A DNA stretch of 20,623 nt from contig JAGASB010000102.1 of the NCBI GenBank assembly GCA_017621955.1, positions 1 to 20,623 of the forward strand. Direction: 5' to 3'. Below are positions 15,160-20,623 of the stretch, one piece after another (position 1 is the stretch's first letter; each line of letters opens with the position of its first letter). Under the pieces are notes generated by a model. That model was not told the origin of the DNA. It searched no databases and was given only the letters and a program-made list of their open reading frames with translations. The DNA is from Clostridia bacterium (GTDB lineage Bacteria; Bacillota_A; Clostridia; Christensenellales; Borkfalkiaceae). Position numbers and translations under genes: made by a program.

Positions 15160-15216
15160 GTTTTACAAAAGTTTTACAAATAAAACGATAATTTTAAATA
15201 TACAATGTGGTATTAT
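15160..15216 (+). promoter_or_regulatory. Tandem 11-bp repeats and promoter of the two-component operon
   Basis: GTTTTACAAAA (15160-15170) is followed directly by GTTTTACAAAT (15171-15181), an 11-bp direct repeat like the sites bound by dimers of OmpR/PhoB-type regulators. Downstream are two possible -10 boxes: TACAAT (15201-15206), with the repeats occupying the -35 area, and the extended TGG-TATTAT (15208-15216). Neither has a good -35, as expected for an activator-dependent promoter. Autoregulation by the encoded response regulator is inferred. Confidence 0.5.
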
Positions 15217-15233
15217 AGAGTAGAGGTGTAAAA

Positions 15234-15905
15234 ATGGTAAATATTTTACTTGTTGAAGATGAAAAAGAGTTAAACGATATATTAAAGACTTATCTTGAAA
15301 GTGAAGGTTATAACGTTTATCAATGCTTTAACGGGGAAGAAGGCTTGAAAGCGTATAATCAAAATAAAATTGACCTTGTTCTTTCAGATATAATGATGCC
15401 CGTTGTGGACGGATTTAAGCTTGCCGAAAGTATTAGAAACGAAGACGCTTCCGTTCCTATTATATTTATTTCGGCAAAGGATGATAAACTTTCAAAAAAG
15501 TTTGGATATAAACTTTTGATAGATGATTATATCGTTAAGCCGTTTGATATCGACGAAGTGCTTATGAAAATAAAGGCACTACTTCGCCGTGCAAATATTG
15601 AGCAGACAAAACTTTTAACCGTGGGCAATCTTACTATGGACGTTGAAGAGCACACAGCATATATTGACGGCAAGGAAGCAAATTTTACCGTGCGTGAATT
15701 TGATATTTTATACCGTTTATTATCCTATCCCAAAAAGACTTTTACACGTTCAAAATTAATGGAAGAATTTTGGGATTTTGATAGTTCTGCCACTTCAAGA
15801 ACAGTTGACGTATACGTTGCAAAACTTCGTGAAAAAACCGAACAATGCCACGGGTTTAGTATAGTTACCGTGCACGGCTTAGGTTATAAGGCGGTGCTTA
15901 AATGA
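15234..15905 (+). CDS. Response regulator, OmpR/PhoB family
   Basis: A 223-residue DNA-binding response regulator. The receiver domain (1-118) has the acidic pair Glu8-Asp9, phosphoacceptor Asp52 in LSDIMMP, Ser80 in FISAKDD and Lys102 in VKPFD, so all phosphorylation residues are present. The C-terminal winged helix (about 127-222) has FTVREFDILYRLLSYPKKTFTR at its start and SRTVDVYVAKLREK as the recognition helix, typical of OmpR/PhoB members. GAGGTG lies 5 bases before the ATG. Its TGA overlaps the ATG of the histidine kinase by 4 bases. It probably binds the 11-bp repeats upstream of its own gene and of the lone 2-TM gene at 18384. The signal is unknown. Confidence 0.95.
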   Translation: MVNILLVEDEKELNDILKTYLESEGYNVYQCFNGEEGLKAYNQNKIDLVLSDIMMPVVDGFKLAESIRNEDASVPIIFISAKDDKLSKKFGYKLLIDDYIVKPFDIDEVLMKIKALLRRANIEQTKLLTVGNLTMDVEEHTAYIDGKEANFTVREFDILYRLLSYPKKTFTRSKLMEEFWDFDSSATSRTVDVYVAKLREKTEQCHGFSIVTVHGLGYKAVLK

Positions 15906-16951
15906 AAAACAATACAAAATCTAAAATAACGGTTATAGGATACGTTTTTTTCTTTTTACCCTTATCAGTTACCGTAATGATTGCAATTTTTATCTTTAAT
16001 GCCCTAAGTGTTAAAGGCGTTTCAATACCGTTTATTGCAGTTTATATGCTTTTATATATTGCATTTGCAACTCTTGTTTTTGCTGTTGTTGATGTTTTTA
16101 GACGAAGAATTATGATAGACAGCCCGTCTGATAAAATTTTAGAAGCAACTGAAAGAATCGCTAAGGGCGATTTTTCGGTTAGGCTTAGTGCAGATAAACA
16201 GTACAATAAGTTTGACCGTTACGATATTATTATGAACAATATTAATAAAATGGTTGGCGAACTGCAAAAGAGCGAAGTGTTAAAGACTGAATTTATATCC
16301 AACGTATCGCACGAAATTAAAACTCCGCTCACCATTATAAAAAACTATGCCCAAGCGTTAAAGGCTGATAAAATCAGCAAAGAACAAAAAGATAAATATA
16401 TACAAGTTTTAATCAACACTACCGAAAGGCTTTCGACGCTAGTTACTAATATTTTAAAACTTAATAAACTCGAAAATCAAATACTTTCACCCGAAAAGGT
16501 CAATGTAAATCTTAGTGAACTTCTAAGTGAGTGTATTATTGCGTTTGAAAGTGTTTGTGAGCAAAAGAACATTGAGTTTAATTGCGACGTTAAAGATATA
16601 ATAGCGTTTACTGAGCCAAACTATACCGAAATAATATTTAATAATTTATTATCTAACGCAGTAAAGTTTTCTCACGTCGGTGGGAAAATTGACGTAACGC
16701 TTAATCGTGACGGTGAGAACGTGGTGTTTACGGTAAAAGATTACGGTATAGGTATGACGCAAGAAGTTGGCGCACACGTCTTTGAAAAGTTTTACCAAGG
16801 CGACACTTCGCATAAGGCTGAGGGGAACGGTTTAGGACTTGCGCTTGTAAAAAAGGTTATCGACCTACTTGGCGGTGAGATTACCGTAAAAAGTATACTT
16901 AATCAGGGCAGTGAATTTACCGTGGTTTTTAAGGGTGTTATAAATGAATAA
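15902..16951 (+). CDS. Sensor histidine kinase with a minimal extracytoplasmic loop
   Basis: A 349-residue membrane kinase, partner of the preceding regulator. Two membrane segments (about 10-33 and 41-66) are joined by a loop of only about 8 residues, so there is no external sensor domain. HAMP-like region about 67-120 (ILEATERIAKGDFSVRL), dimerisation and phosphoacceptor domain with His137 in SNVSHEIKTPL, then a HATPase domain with the N box (FNNLLSNAVKFS), G1 (VKDYGIGM), F box and G2 (GNGLGLALV) complete. This topology is that of intramembrane-sensing kinases (BceS/LiaS class), which often respond through a membrane partner protein. Overlaps the regulator by ATGA and the next gene by 8 bases, so all are co-translated. 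Signal unknown. Confidence 0.93.
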   Translation: MKNNTKSKITVIGYVFFFLPLSVTVMIAIFIFNALSVKGVSIPFIAVYMLLYIAFATLVFAVVDVFRRRIMIDSPSDKILEATERIAKGDFSVRLSADKQYNKFDRYDIIMNNINKMVGELQKSEVLKTEFISNVSHEIKTPLTIIKNYAQALKADKISKEQKDKYIQVLINTTERLSTLVTNILKLNKLENQILSPEKVNVNLSELLSECIIAFESVCEQKNIEFNCDVKDIIAFTEPNYTEIIFNNLLSNAVKFSHVGGKIDVTLNRDGENVVFTVKDYGIGMTQEVGAHVFEKFYQGDTSHKAEGNGLGLALVKKVIDLLGGEITVKSILNQGSEFTVVFKGVINE

Positions 16952-17843
16952 ATTTAAGGCGGTTTTGCAAAAAATTCTATCACCGTCTGCTAAAATTATA
17001 TCACTAATATATGCGCTTACGTTGGTTTTTATAGGACTTTCACTGTACATGGTGTTTACAGATACGTTAAACGTTTTAAGTTACATTGTGTTTGGTGTTT
17101 CCGCCGTGCTACTTGCATATTCAATTTACGTTTTAGTGATTTATGCGCCTAAAATGAAAAGTGCTATCGTGCACGCTCTTAAACGGTTTAGGTTTACCGA
17201 TAAACTTTTGCAAAGTTTAGGGTATAGGAAATTAGTTGTAGCGATATTTTCCTTTATTTTTAACGTTCTTTACGCAGTAGTTCACGCAGTTTTTGCAATC
17301 TTGTCGCGTTCAGTTTGGCTGGGCGCGTTAGCAACCTACTATATAGCGTTATCGTTTATTCGTGGTTGGGCAGTTAACGTATGCGCAAGGGTTCACGGCA
17401 AAAGTGAGATAGTATATAAAGAACGTCAGTTAAAGTTGTACCGTAACTGTGGCGCATTTATAGTTGTGTTAAACTTTGCGCTTATAGGTGCGCTTGTGCA
17501 AATGGTGGTTGAAAATAAAGGATTTCTATATGCAGGCTATTTGATATACTTGATGGCGGCATACACCTTTTATAAAGCCATATTTTCAGTTAAACATTTA
17601 GGTCAACTGCGAAAAACCCAAGATTATTCAGTTCAAGCAATAAATAATATCGGGCTTGCAAACTCTTTGGTTTCTATTTTAGCGTTGCAAACGGCAATGT
17701 TTGTGGCGTTCGGTTCGGGCGAAAACGTAAGGCTGTTTAACGCTTTAACGGGCGGTGCCGTTTCGCTATGTATAATATTTATCGGTTTAATAATGATAAT
17801 TAAGGGCAATAAACATTTAAAACACATACGAAAGGAGAAATAA
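16944..17843 (+). CDS. Polytopic membrane protein encoded with the two-component system
   Basis: A 299-residue protein, not recognised as a named family. About eight hydrophobic segments are visible, roughly at residues 15-37, 44-68, 98-120, 123-145, 170-190, 195-213, 232-255 and 265-288, with basic linkers (KMKSAIVHALKRFRF, KHLGQLRKTQ) and a Lys-rich C-terminus, suggesting cytoplasmic ends. There are no ATPase, permease or enzyme motifs. It starts inside the kinase gene (8-base overlap) and ends 2 bases before the next ORF, so it is an obligate part of the operon. Because the kinase lacks a sensor domain, this protein could be its membrane input or its target; both are inference. Cysteines are scarce and no conserved catalytic residue stands out. 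Confidence 0.85.
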   Translation: MNKFKAVLQKILSPSAKIISLIYALTLVFIGLSLYMVFTDTLNVLSYIVFGVSAVLLAYSIYVLVIYAPKMKSAIVHALKRFRFTDKLLQSLGYRKLVVAIFSFIFNVLYAVVHAVFAILSRSVWLGALATYYIALSFIRGWAVNVCARVHGKSEIVYKERQLKLYRNCGAFIVVLNFALIGALVQMVVENKGFLYAGYLIYLMAAYTFYKAIFSVKHLGQLRKTQDYSVQAINNIGLANSLVSILALQTAMFVAFGSGENVRLFNALTGGAVSLCIIFIGLIMIIKGNKHLKHIRKEK

Positions 17844-17845
17844 TA

Positions 17846-18238
17846 ATGAGTGAAGAAAAATTTGAATATACCTATTCAACATTAACTGAGGCTGAACGGT
17901 TTGAAGCAGAGCATATTCGTAATAAATATTTAAAAAAGGAAGTTAAGTCGGATAAACTTTCACGCTTGCGTAAACTTGACGGTAAGGTCAAAAATATACC
18001 GACGTGTATAGGCTTAATTTTGGGCGTAATTGGAACGCTCATTTTTGGGCTTGGGTTTACTATGATTTTAGAGTGGTCGCTAATACTGTGGGGAGTTTTA
18101 GTCAGTGCGGTTGGACTTTTAGTAGCAAGTACGGCGTACTTTTTATATGAAAAGTCAAGCACATATTTGCGTGAAAAATATTCGCAAGAAATTTTGCAGT
18201 TAAGTGGCGAATTATTAGGTGAAGAAAATCAAGATTAG
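17846..18238 (+). CDS. Small two-TM protein, copy 1 of a paralogous pair
   Basis: A 130-residue protein with a charged N-terminal part (about 1-50), two membrane segments (about 53-75 and 80-102) and a charged helical tail. It matches the protein at 18384 along nearly its whole length: KLxxLRKLDGKVK against KLDELKVLDRKVK, FGLGF against LGLGM, a second segment ending YFLYEK against YFIYKK, and a tail REKYSQEILQLSGELL against KRKYSQQIIEKSNEIL. So the two are diverged paralogues. AGGAG lies 8 bases before the ATG. Last gene of the two-component operon, ended by a terminator at 18241. No family name is known to me. The shape (two TM helices, amphipathic tail) suits a small membrane-remodelling or stress protein, or a kinase accessory, but that is a guess. 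Confidence 0.85.
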   Translation: MSEEKFEYTYSTLTEAERFEAEHIRNKYLKKEVKSDKLSRLRKLDGKVKNIPTCIGLILGVIGTLIFGLGFTMILEWSLILWGVLVSAVGLLVASTAYFLYEKSSTYLREKYSQEILQLSGELLGEENQD

Positions 18239-18240
18239 TA

Positions 18241-18265
18241 AAAGTAGGCGTTTGCCTACTTTTTT
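18241..18265 (+). terminator. Terminator of the two-component operon
   Basis: A perfect 9-bp stem (18241-18249 with 18254-18262), loop GTTT, then a T-run to 18265, directly after the stop codon of copy 1. Confidence 0.9.
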
Positions 18266-18308
18266 CATAAGAACTAATTTTTATAAAACTTTAAATAATG
18301 TTTACTTT

Positions 18309-18354
18309 GTTTTATTAATGTTTTAATAATTTTTTAACAATCGTTTGTTATCAT
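18309..18354 (+). promoter_or_regulatory. Tandem 11-bp repeats and promoter of the second 2-TM gene
   Basis: GTTTTATTAAT (18309-18319), GTTTTAATAAT (18320-18330) and the weaker TTTTTAACAAT (18331-18341) run head to tail with an 11-base period. TGT-TATCAT (18346-18354) is an extended -10, with no proper -35 because the repeats occupy that place. The first two copies fit the same pattern, GTTTTANNAAW, as the pair upstream of the response regulator. The second copy ends 18 bases before this -10; the response regulator pair ends 19 bases before its TACAAT. Confidence 0.5.
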
Positions 18355-18383
18355 AAGGCTACAAAACGAAAAGGAGATAAATT

Positions 18384-18737
18384 ATGAACACAAAACAATA
18401 CGCAAACAAAATTATCAAAGATTATTCGGAAAAGCAAACAAGTAAACTTGATGAACTTAAAGTTCTTGACAGAAAGGTTAAAAAGCCTGCACGCATATTT
18501 GCATACGTTTTCGGCACGATAGCAAGCCTTGTTTTAGGACTTGGAATGTGCTTTGCAATGAAGGTGTTTGAAAACACTTCAACACTTATGATGATTGTAG
18601 GTATATTAATCGGTTTAGTCGGTATTTTTGCTGTATCTATCAACTATTTTATTTACAAAAAAATATTAGAACGCCGTAAAAGAAAATATTCTCAACAAAT
18701 AATTGAAAAGAGCAATGAAATTTTGAACGAAAATTAA
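18384..18737 (+). CDS. Small two-TM protein, copy 2 of a paralogous pair
   Basis: A 117-residue paralogue of the protein at 17846. It has a charged N-terminal helix (about 1-35, KIIKDYSEKQTSKLDELKVL), two membrane segments (about 37-58 and 66-90, each Gly-rich: LGLGM, GILIGLVG) and a basic amphipathic tail (ERRKRKYSQQIIEKSNEIL). Shorter N-terminus than copy 1. Unlike copy 1, it has its own promoter with the putative response regulator repeats and a good AAGGAG site 8 bases from the ATG, and its own terminator, so it can be made separately and perhaps to higher level. The likely reading is that it is an output gene of the two-component system. Family unknown. Confidence 0.85.
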   Translation: MNTKQYANKIIKDYSEKQTSKLDELKVLDRKVKKPARIFAYVFGTIASLVLGLGMCFAMKVFENTSTLMMIVGILIGLVGIFAVSINYFIYKKILERRKRKYSQQIIEKSNEILNEN

Positions 18738-18758
18738 ACCCCTTATTCAAATTTTATT

Positions 18759-18789
18759 AAAAACAGGTAGCCGTCGGCTACCTGTTTTT
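18759..18789. terminator. Bidirectional terminator between the second 2-TM gene and the nucleoside hydrolase
   Basis: A 13-bp perfect stem (18760-18772 with 18776-18788) with a 3-base loop has A-run and T-run on both sides. It ends the plus-strand gene and, in the minus direction, begins inside the stop codon of the nucleoside hydrolase, leaving almost no 3' UTR. Confidence 0.9.
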
Positions 18790-19753
18790 ATATGTTGAAT
18801 TCTTTATCGTTAAGTTTTTCAAGGTCGCTTATAAGTAAACTTAAAAATGCTTGCCTATCTACGTCGGTTATCATTTCTACGTTACCACAATCGTTAAAGT
18901 CAATGAACGTTTTGCCAGGACAATCGTTTAAATCAACCGTAACCGAAACTTTTTTAGTCTTAAACATTTTAGGGTATACCAAAAAAAACAGTGCTAAACT
19001 ATCATTTGTTGCAACACGTTTATCAGGATAACCAGGTTCCCAATACTTTGAGTACATATCGGCTAAAAGTTTACCCGCTTTATTAATTGTGCTAAGCCTG
19101 TTTACGAACGCTTGCGTTAGATGTGCTTTTCTTCTTCCAACGTCTGACGGAACCATAACTAACGGAATACCGCTATCTAAAACTATCTTAAACGCTTCGG
19201 GGTCGGAAGATATATTAAATGAAACGTGGTCGGGGTAGTCGGGGTGTCCGAACGGTGAACCACCCATAAATACGATTTTAGGAATTTTATTTATAACGTC
19301 GGGGTGATTTTTAATAAGCAGTCCTATATTAGTTTGTGGACCTAAAATAATGGGGATTATATCGCCGTTACCATTACTAATCACCCTATACATAGCGTCG
19401 ATTGCATTTTCATCTAAAACCTTGCGGTTTGAGTTTTTTGGGGTGTATCCGCCAAGCCCTTCTTTTTGGTGAATAAATTCAGCGTTAATACTTTCCCTTT
19501 CCATCGCTTTTATAGCACCTTTTGCAACGGGTATATCAACGTCAAACACGTCAAGAAGATGTAATAGATTTCTTGTTGCTTTTTCAAGACTTATGTTTCC
19601 CACTACGGTTGTTAAGAGTTTAATGTCTATATATTCGTCAAAGAATGCGTAAATTAAGCACGCAGCATCATCAACACCTGGGTCGGTATCAATTATCACT
19701 TTGTATTTTGTTGTGCCGTCTAAGTAAAGTCTTTTATCAAAATTATTATCCAT
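18788..19753 (-). CDS. Nucleoside hydrolase, IunH/Rih family
   Basis: This 321-residue enzyme should cleave the N-glycosidic bond of ribonucleosides to base and ribose for salvage. Seen: IDTDPGVDDA at 21-30 with the calcium-binding aspartates; VVGN(I)S; IILGPQTNI (usual GPLTNIA); FMGGS; SFNISSDPEA (usual FN-x-DPEAA); and TNDSLA at 249-254. In canonical members the last motif is HDP/HDA, with His as the general acid next to the calcium-binding Asp. Here the position is Asn250 while Asp251 is kept, so leaving-group activation may differ and specificity is uncertain. The ATG has no ribosome binding site but lies 6 bases after a TATAAT. Divergent from an RpiR/MurR-type regulator, which probably controls it. 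Not part of a visible transport operon. Confidence 0.9.
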   Translation of the reverse strand: MDNNFDKRLYLDGTTKYKVIIDTDPGVDDAACLIYAFFDEYIDIKLLTTVVGNISLEKATRNLLHLLDVFDVDIPVAKGAIKAMERESINAEFIHQKEGLGGYTPKNSNRKVLDENAIDAMYRVISNGNGDIIPIILGPQTNIGLLIKNHPDVINKIPKIVFMGGSPFGHPDYPDHVSFNISSDPEAFKIVLDSGIPLVMVPSDVGRRKAHLTQAFVNRLSTINKAGKLLADMYSKYWEPGYPDKRVATNDSLALFFLVYPKMFKTKKVSVTVDLNDCPGKTFIDFNDCGNVEMITDVDRQAFLSLLISDLEKLNDKEFNI

Positions 19754-19759
19754 ATACTT

Positions 19760-19789
19760 ATTATATATTTTTTTTGATTAAAATTGCAA
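19760..19789 (-). promoter_or_regulatory. Promoter of the nucleoside hydrolase gene, giving a likely leaderless mRNA
   Basis: On the minus strand TTGCAA (19789-19784), 18 bases, perfect TATAAT (19765-19760), then 6 bases to the ATG. No Shine-Dalgarno sequence is present. Confidence 0.65.
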
Positions 19790-19808
19790 CGGTTTTTAAA
19801 TATTTTAC

Positions 19809-19837
19809 TTGACAATATTTTTATGTTGTGCTATACT
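19809..19837 (+). promoter_or_regulatory. Strong promoter of the RpiR-type regulator gene
   Basis: Perfect TTGACA (19809-19814), 17 bases, TATACT (19832-19837) with TGC before it (extended -10). It is back to back with the nucleoside hydrolase promoter; the two -35 boxes are 19 bases apart, so one bound regulator could affect both. Confidence 0.8.
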
Positions 19838-19884
19838 CATTAAAATTAAAAAATATTTTGAATTTTTCTCAATAAAAAGGTGTT

Positions 19885-20623
19885 ATGGAAAGAAAATTAT
19901 TGCGAGAATTGAGTTCTACTCTAAAATTTATGAGTAGCAAGGAAAAAAAGATTGCCGAATACATATTGCTTAACGCCAAAACGTTTACGGGGCTTTCATT
20001 AAAGCAGTTTTCGGAATTATCTAACGTATCACAAGGCAGTATAGTGAACTTTTCTAAAAAGTACACGGGCGGTGGTTTTCCCGTGCTTAAAATGGAAGTG
20101 GCATCTTGCGTAGCGGTAGAAGAAAAAAAACAGAAAATAGCAAGTGTTGCGAGTGAATATAAAAGTATTACTTACGACGTTTTTGAAAGAATAAAAGCAA
20201 GTCTTGATAATACTTACGCCGTCAACGATGAGGATAGCATTCTTTCTGTTGTGAAAAAAATACTTTTAGCAAAAAAGGTAGAAGTATGCGGTGTATATCG
20301 TTCAGCCGTTGTAGCAAATGATTTTTACTTACAGTTAGTTCAGCTAGGTATTCCCGCTAATTTTGTTAGCGACGTTTTAACTTGCGCAATATCTGCGTCC
20401 TTTCTTGATAGTGAAAGTTTGTTTATTGCAATTTCATTTTCGGGTAGAACAAAAGACGTTATAGATGCGGTAAAGATCGCAAAAGAAAAAAACGTGCCGG
20501 TAGTTTGCATTACGGGCAATAAGAATTCACCGCTTGCTAAACTTTCAGACCAAGTGTTAGTTGCTGCTACAAGTGGTAGAGAGGACGGAACGGCTACTGA
20601 AACAAGACTATCCCAAATAGCGC
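19885..20623 (+). CDS. RpiR/MurR-family transcriptional regulator, 3' end outside the window
   Basis: 246 residues are visible and the frame is open to the window end. The N-terminal helix-turn-helix domain (about 1-78) has the family pattern: KEKKIAEYILLNA, then LSLKQFSELSNVSQGSIVNFSKKY and GGFPVLKMEVA. The SIS sugar-phosphate-binding domain begins near 120, with VEVCGVYRSAVVANDF (133-147) and ISFSGRTKDVIDAVKIAKEKNVPVVCITG (183-211), the ISxSGxT loop that holds a phosphosugar. Start: ATG 19885 with AAGGTG close upstream. Such regulators sense phosphosugars. The divergent nucleoside hydrolase releases ribose, so a pentose or nucleoside signal is a reasonable but unproven guess. The usual length is about 280, so only a short tail is missing. 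Confidence 0.92.
   Translation, partial: MERKLLRELSSTLKFMSSKEKKIAEYILLNAKTFTGLSLKQFSELSNVSQGSIVNFSKKYTGGGFPVLKMEVASCVAVEEKKQKIASVASEYKSITYDVFERIKASLDNTYAVNDEDSILSVVKKILLAKKVEVCGVYRSAVVANDFYLQLVQLGIPANFVSDVLTCAISASFLDSESLFIAISFSGRTKDVIDAVKIAKEKNVPVVCITGNKNSPLAKLSDQVLVAATSGREDGTATETRLSQIA

Noticed and set aside
18309..18341. CRISPR-like array of short repeats
   Set aside because: The units are 11 bases, directly adjacent with no spacers, and lie in a promoter region; no cas gene is present.

Overview
The window looks like chromosomal DNA of a low-GC, Gram-positive-type bacterium, most likely an uncultured anaerobic clostridial (Bacillota) lineage. This is inferred from AT-rich, near-consensus sigma-A promoters, GGAGG-type ribosome binding sites, many short intrinsic terminators, and the gene content (class II aldolase, M29 aminopeptidase, Lon, YsxC, two-component system). 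No phage, transposase, integrase or CRISPR array is visible. Taxonomy below phylum cannot be read from the sequence.

Layout. (i) 1-2150: the 3' part of a large secreted-type beta-helix protein and its terminator. (ii) 2160-2320: a GC-richer, palindrome-rich intergenic repeat. (iii) 2316-5961: central metabolism. fba (minus) is divergent from an M29 aminopeptidase, followed by gap (GAPDH) with its own strong promoter. (iv) 5934-6607: a 57-residue Cys/Asn-rich small protein gene (minus), divergent from an ArsR-family regulator. (v) 6612-12291: uvrC, a HAD phosphatase, lon and ysxC/engB in one tightly packed plus-strand operon (DNA repair, protein quality control, ribosome assembly). (vi) 12313-14726: a minus-strand protein with twin CxxC/CxxH motifs (DUF6062-like), divergent from an operon of two serine hydrolases (acetyl-esterase type and patatin). 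(vii) 14761-15103: a tRNA-Thr(CGT) followed by a GC-rich, strongly structured segment between two terminators. (viii) 15160-18737: a response regulator and histidine kinase operon with a polytopic membrane protein and a 2-TM protein, then a second, separately promoted copy of the 2-TM protein. (ix) 18759-20623: a nucleoside hydrolase (minus), divergent from an RpiR/MurR-family regulator cut by the window end.

Most interesting points. (a) The two-component region: 11-bp tandem repeats fitting GTTTTANNAAW occur upstream of the response regulator gene and again upstream of the lone 2-TM paralogue. This suggests one regulon and a possibly undescribed envelope-response module. (b) Three genes without a Shine-Dalgarno sequence (uvrC, the DUF6062-like gene, the nucleoside hydrolase) each have a -10 box exactly 6 nt before the start codon, the geometry of leaderless mRNAs. 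(c) The small Cys-rich membrane peptide is paired with an ArsR-type regulator. (d) The structured segment after the tRNA shares two words, in order, with the tRNA's own T arm. All functional statements are family recognition from sequence; none was checked by a search.
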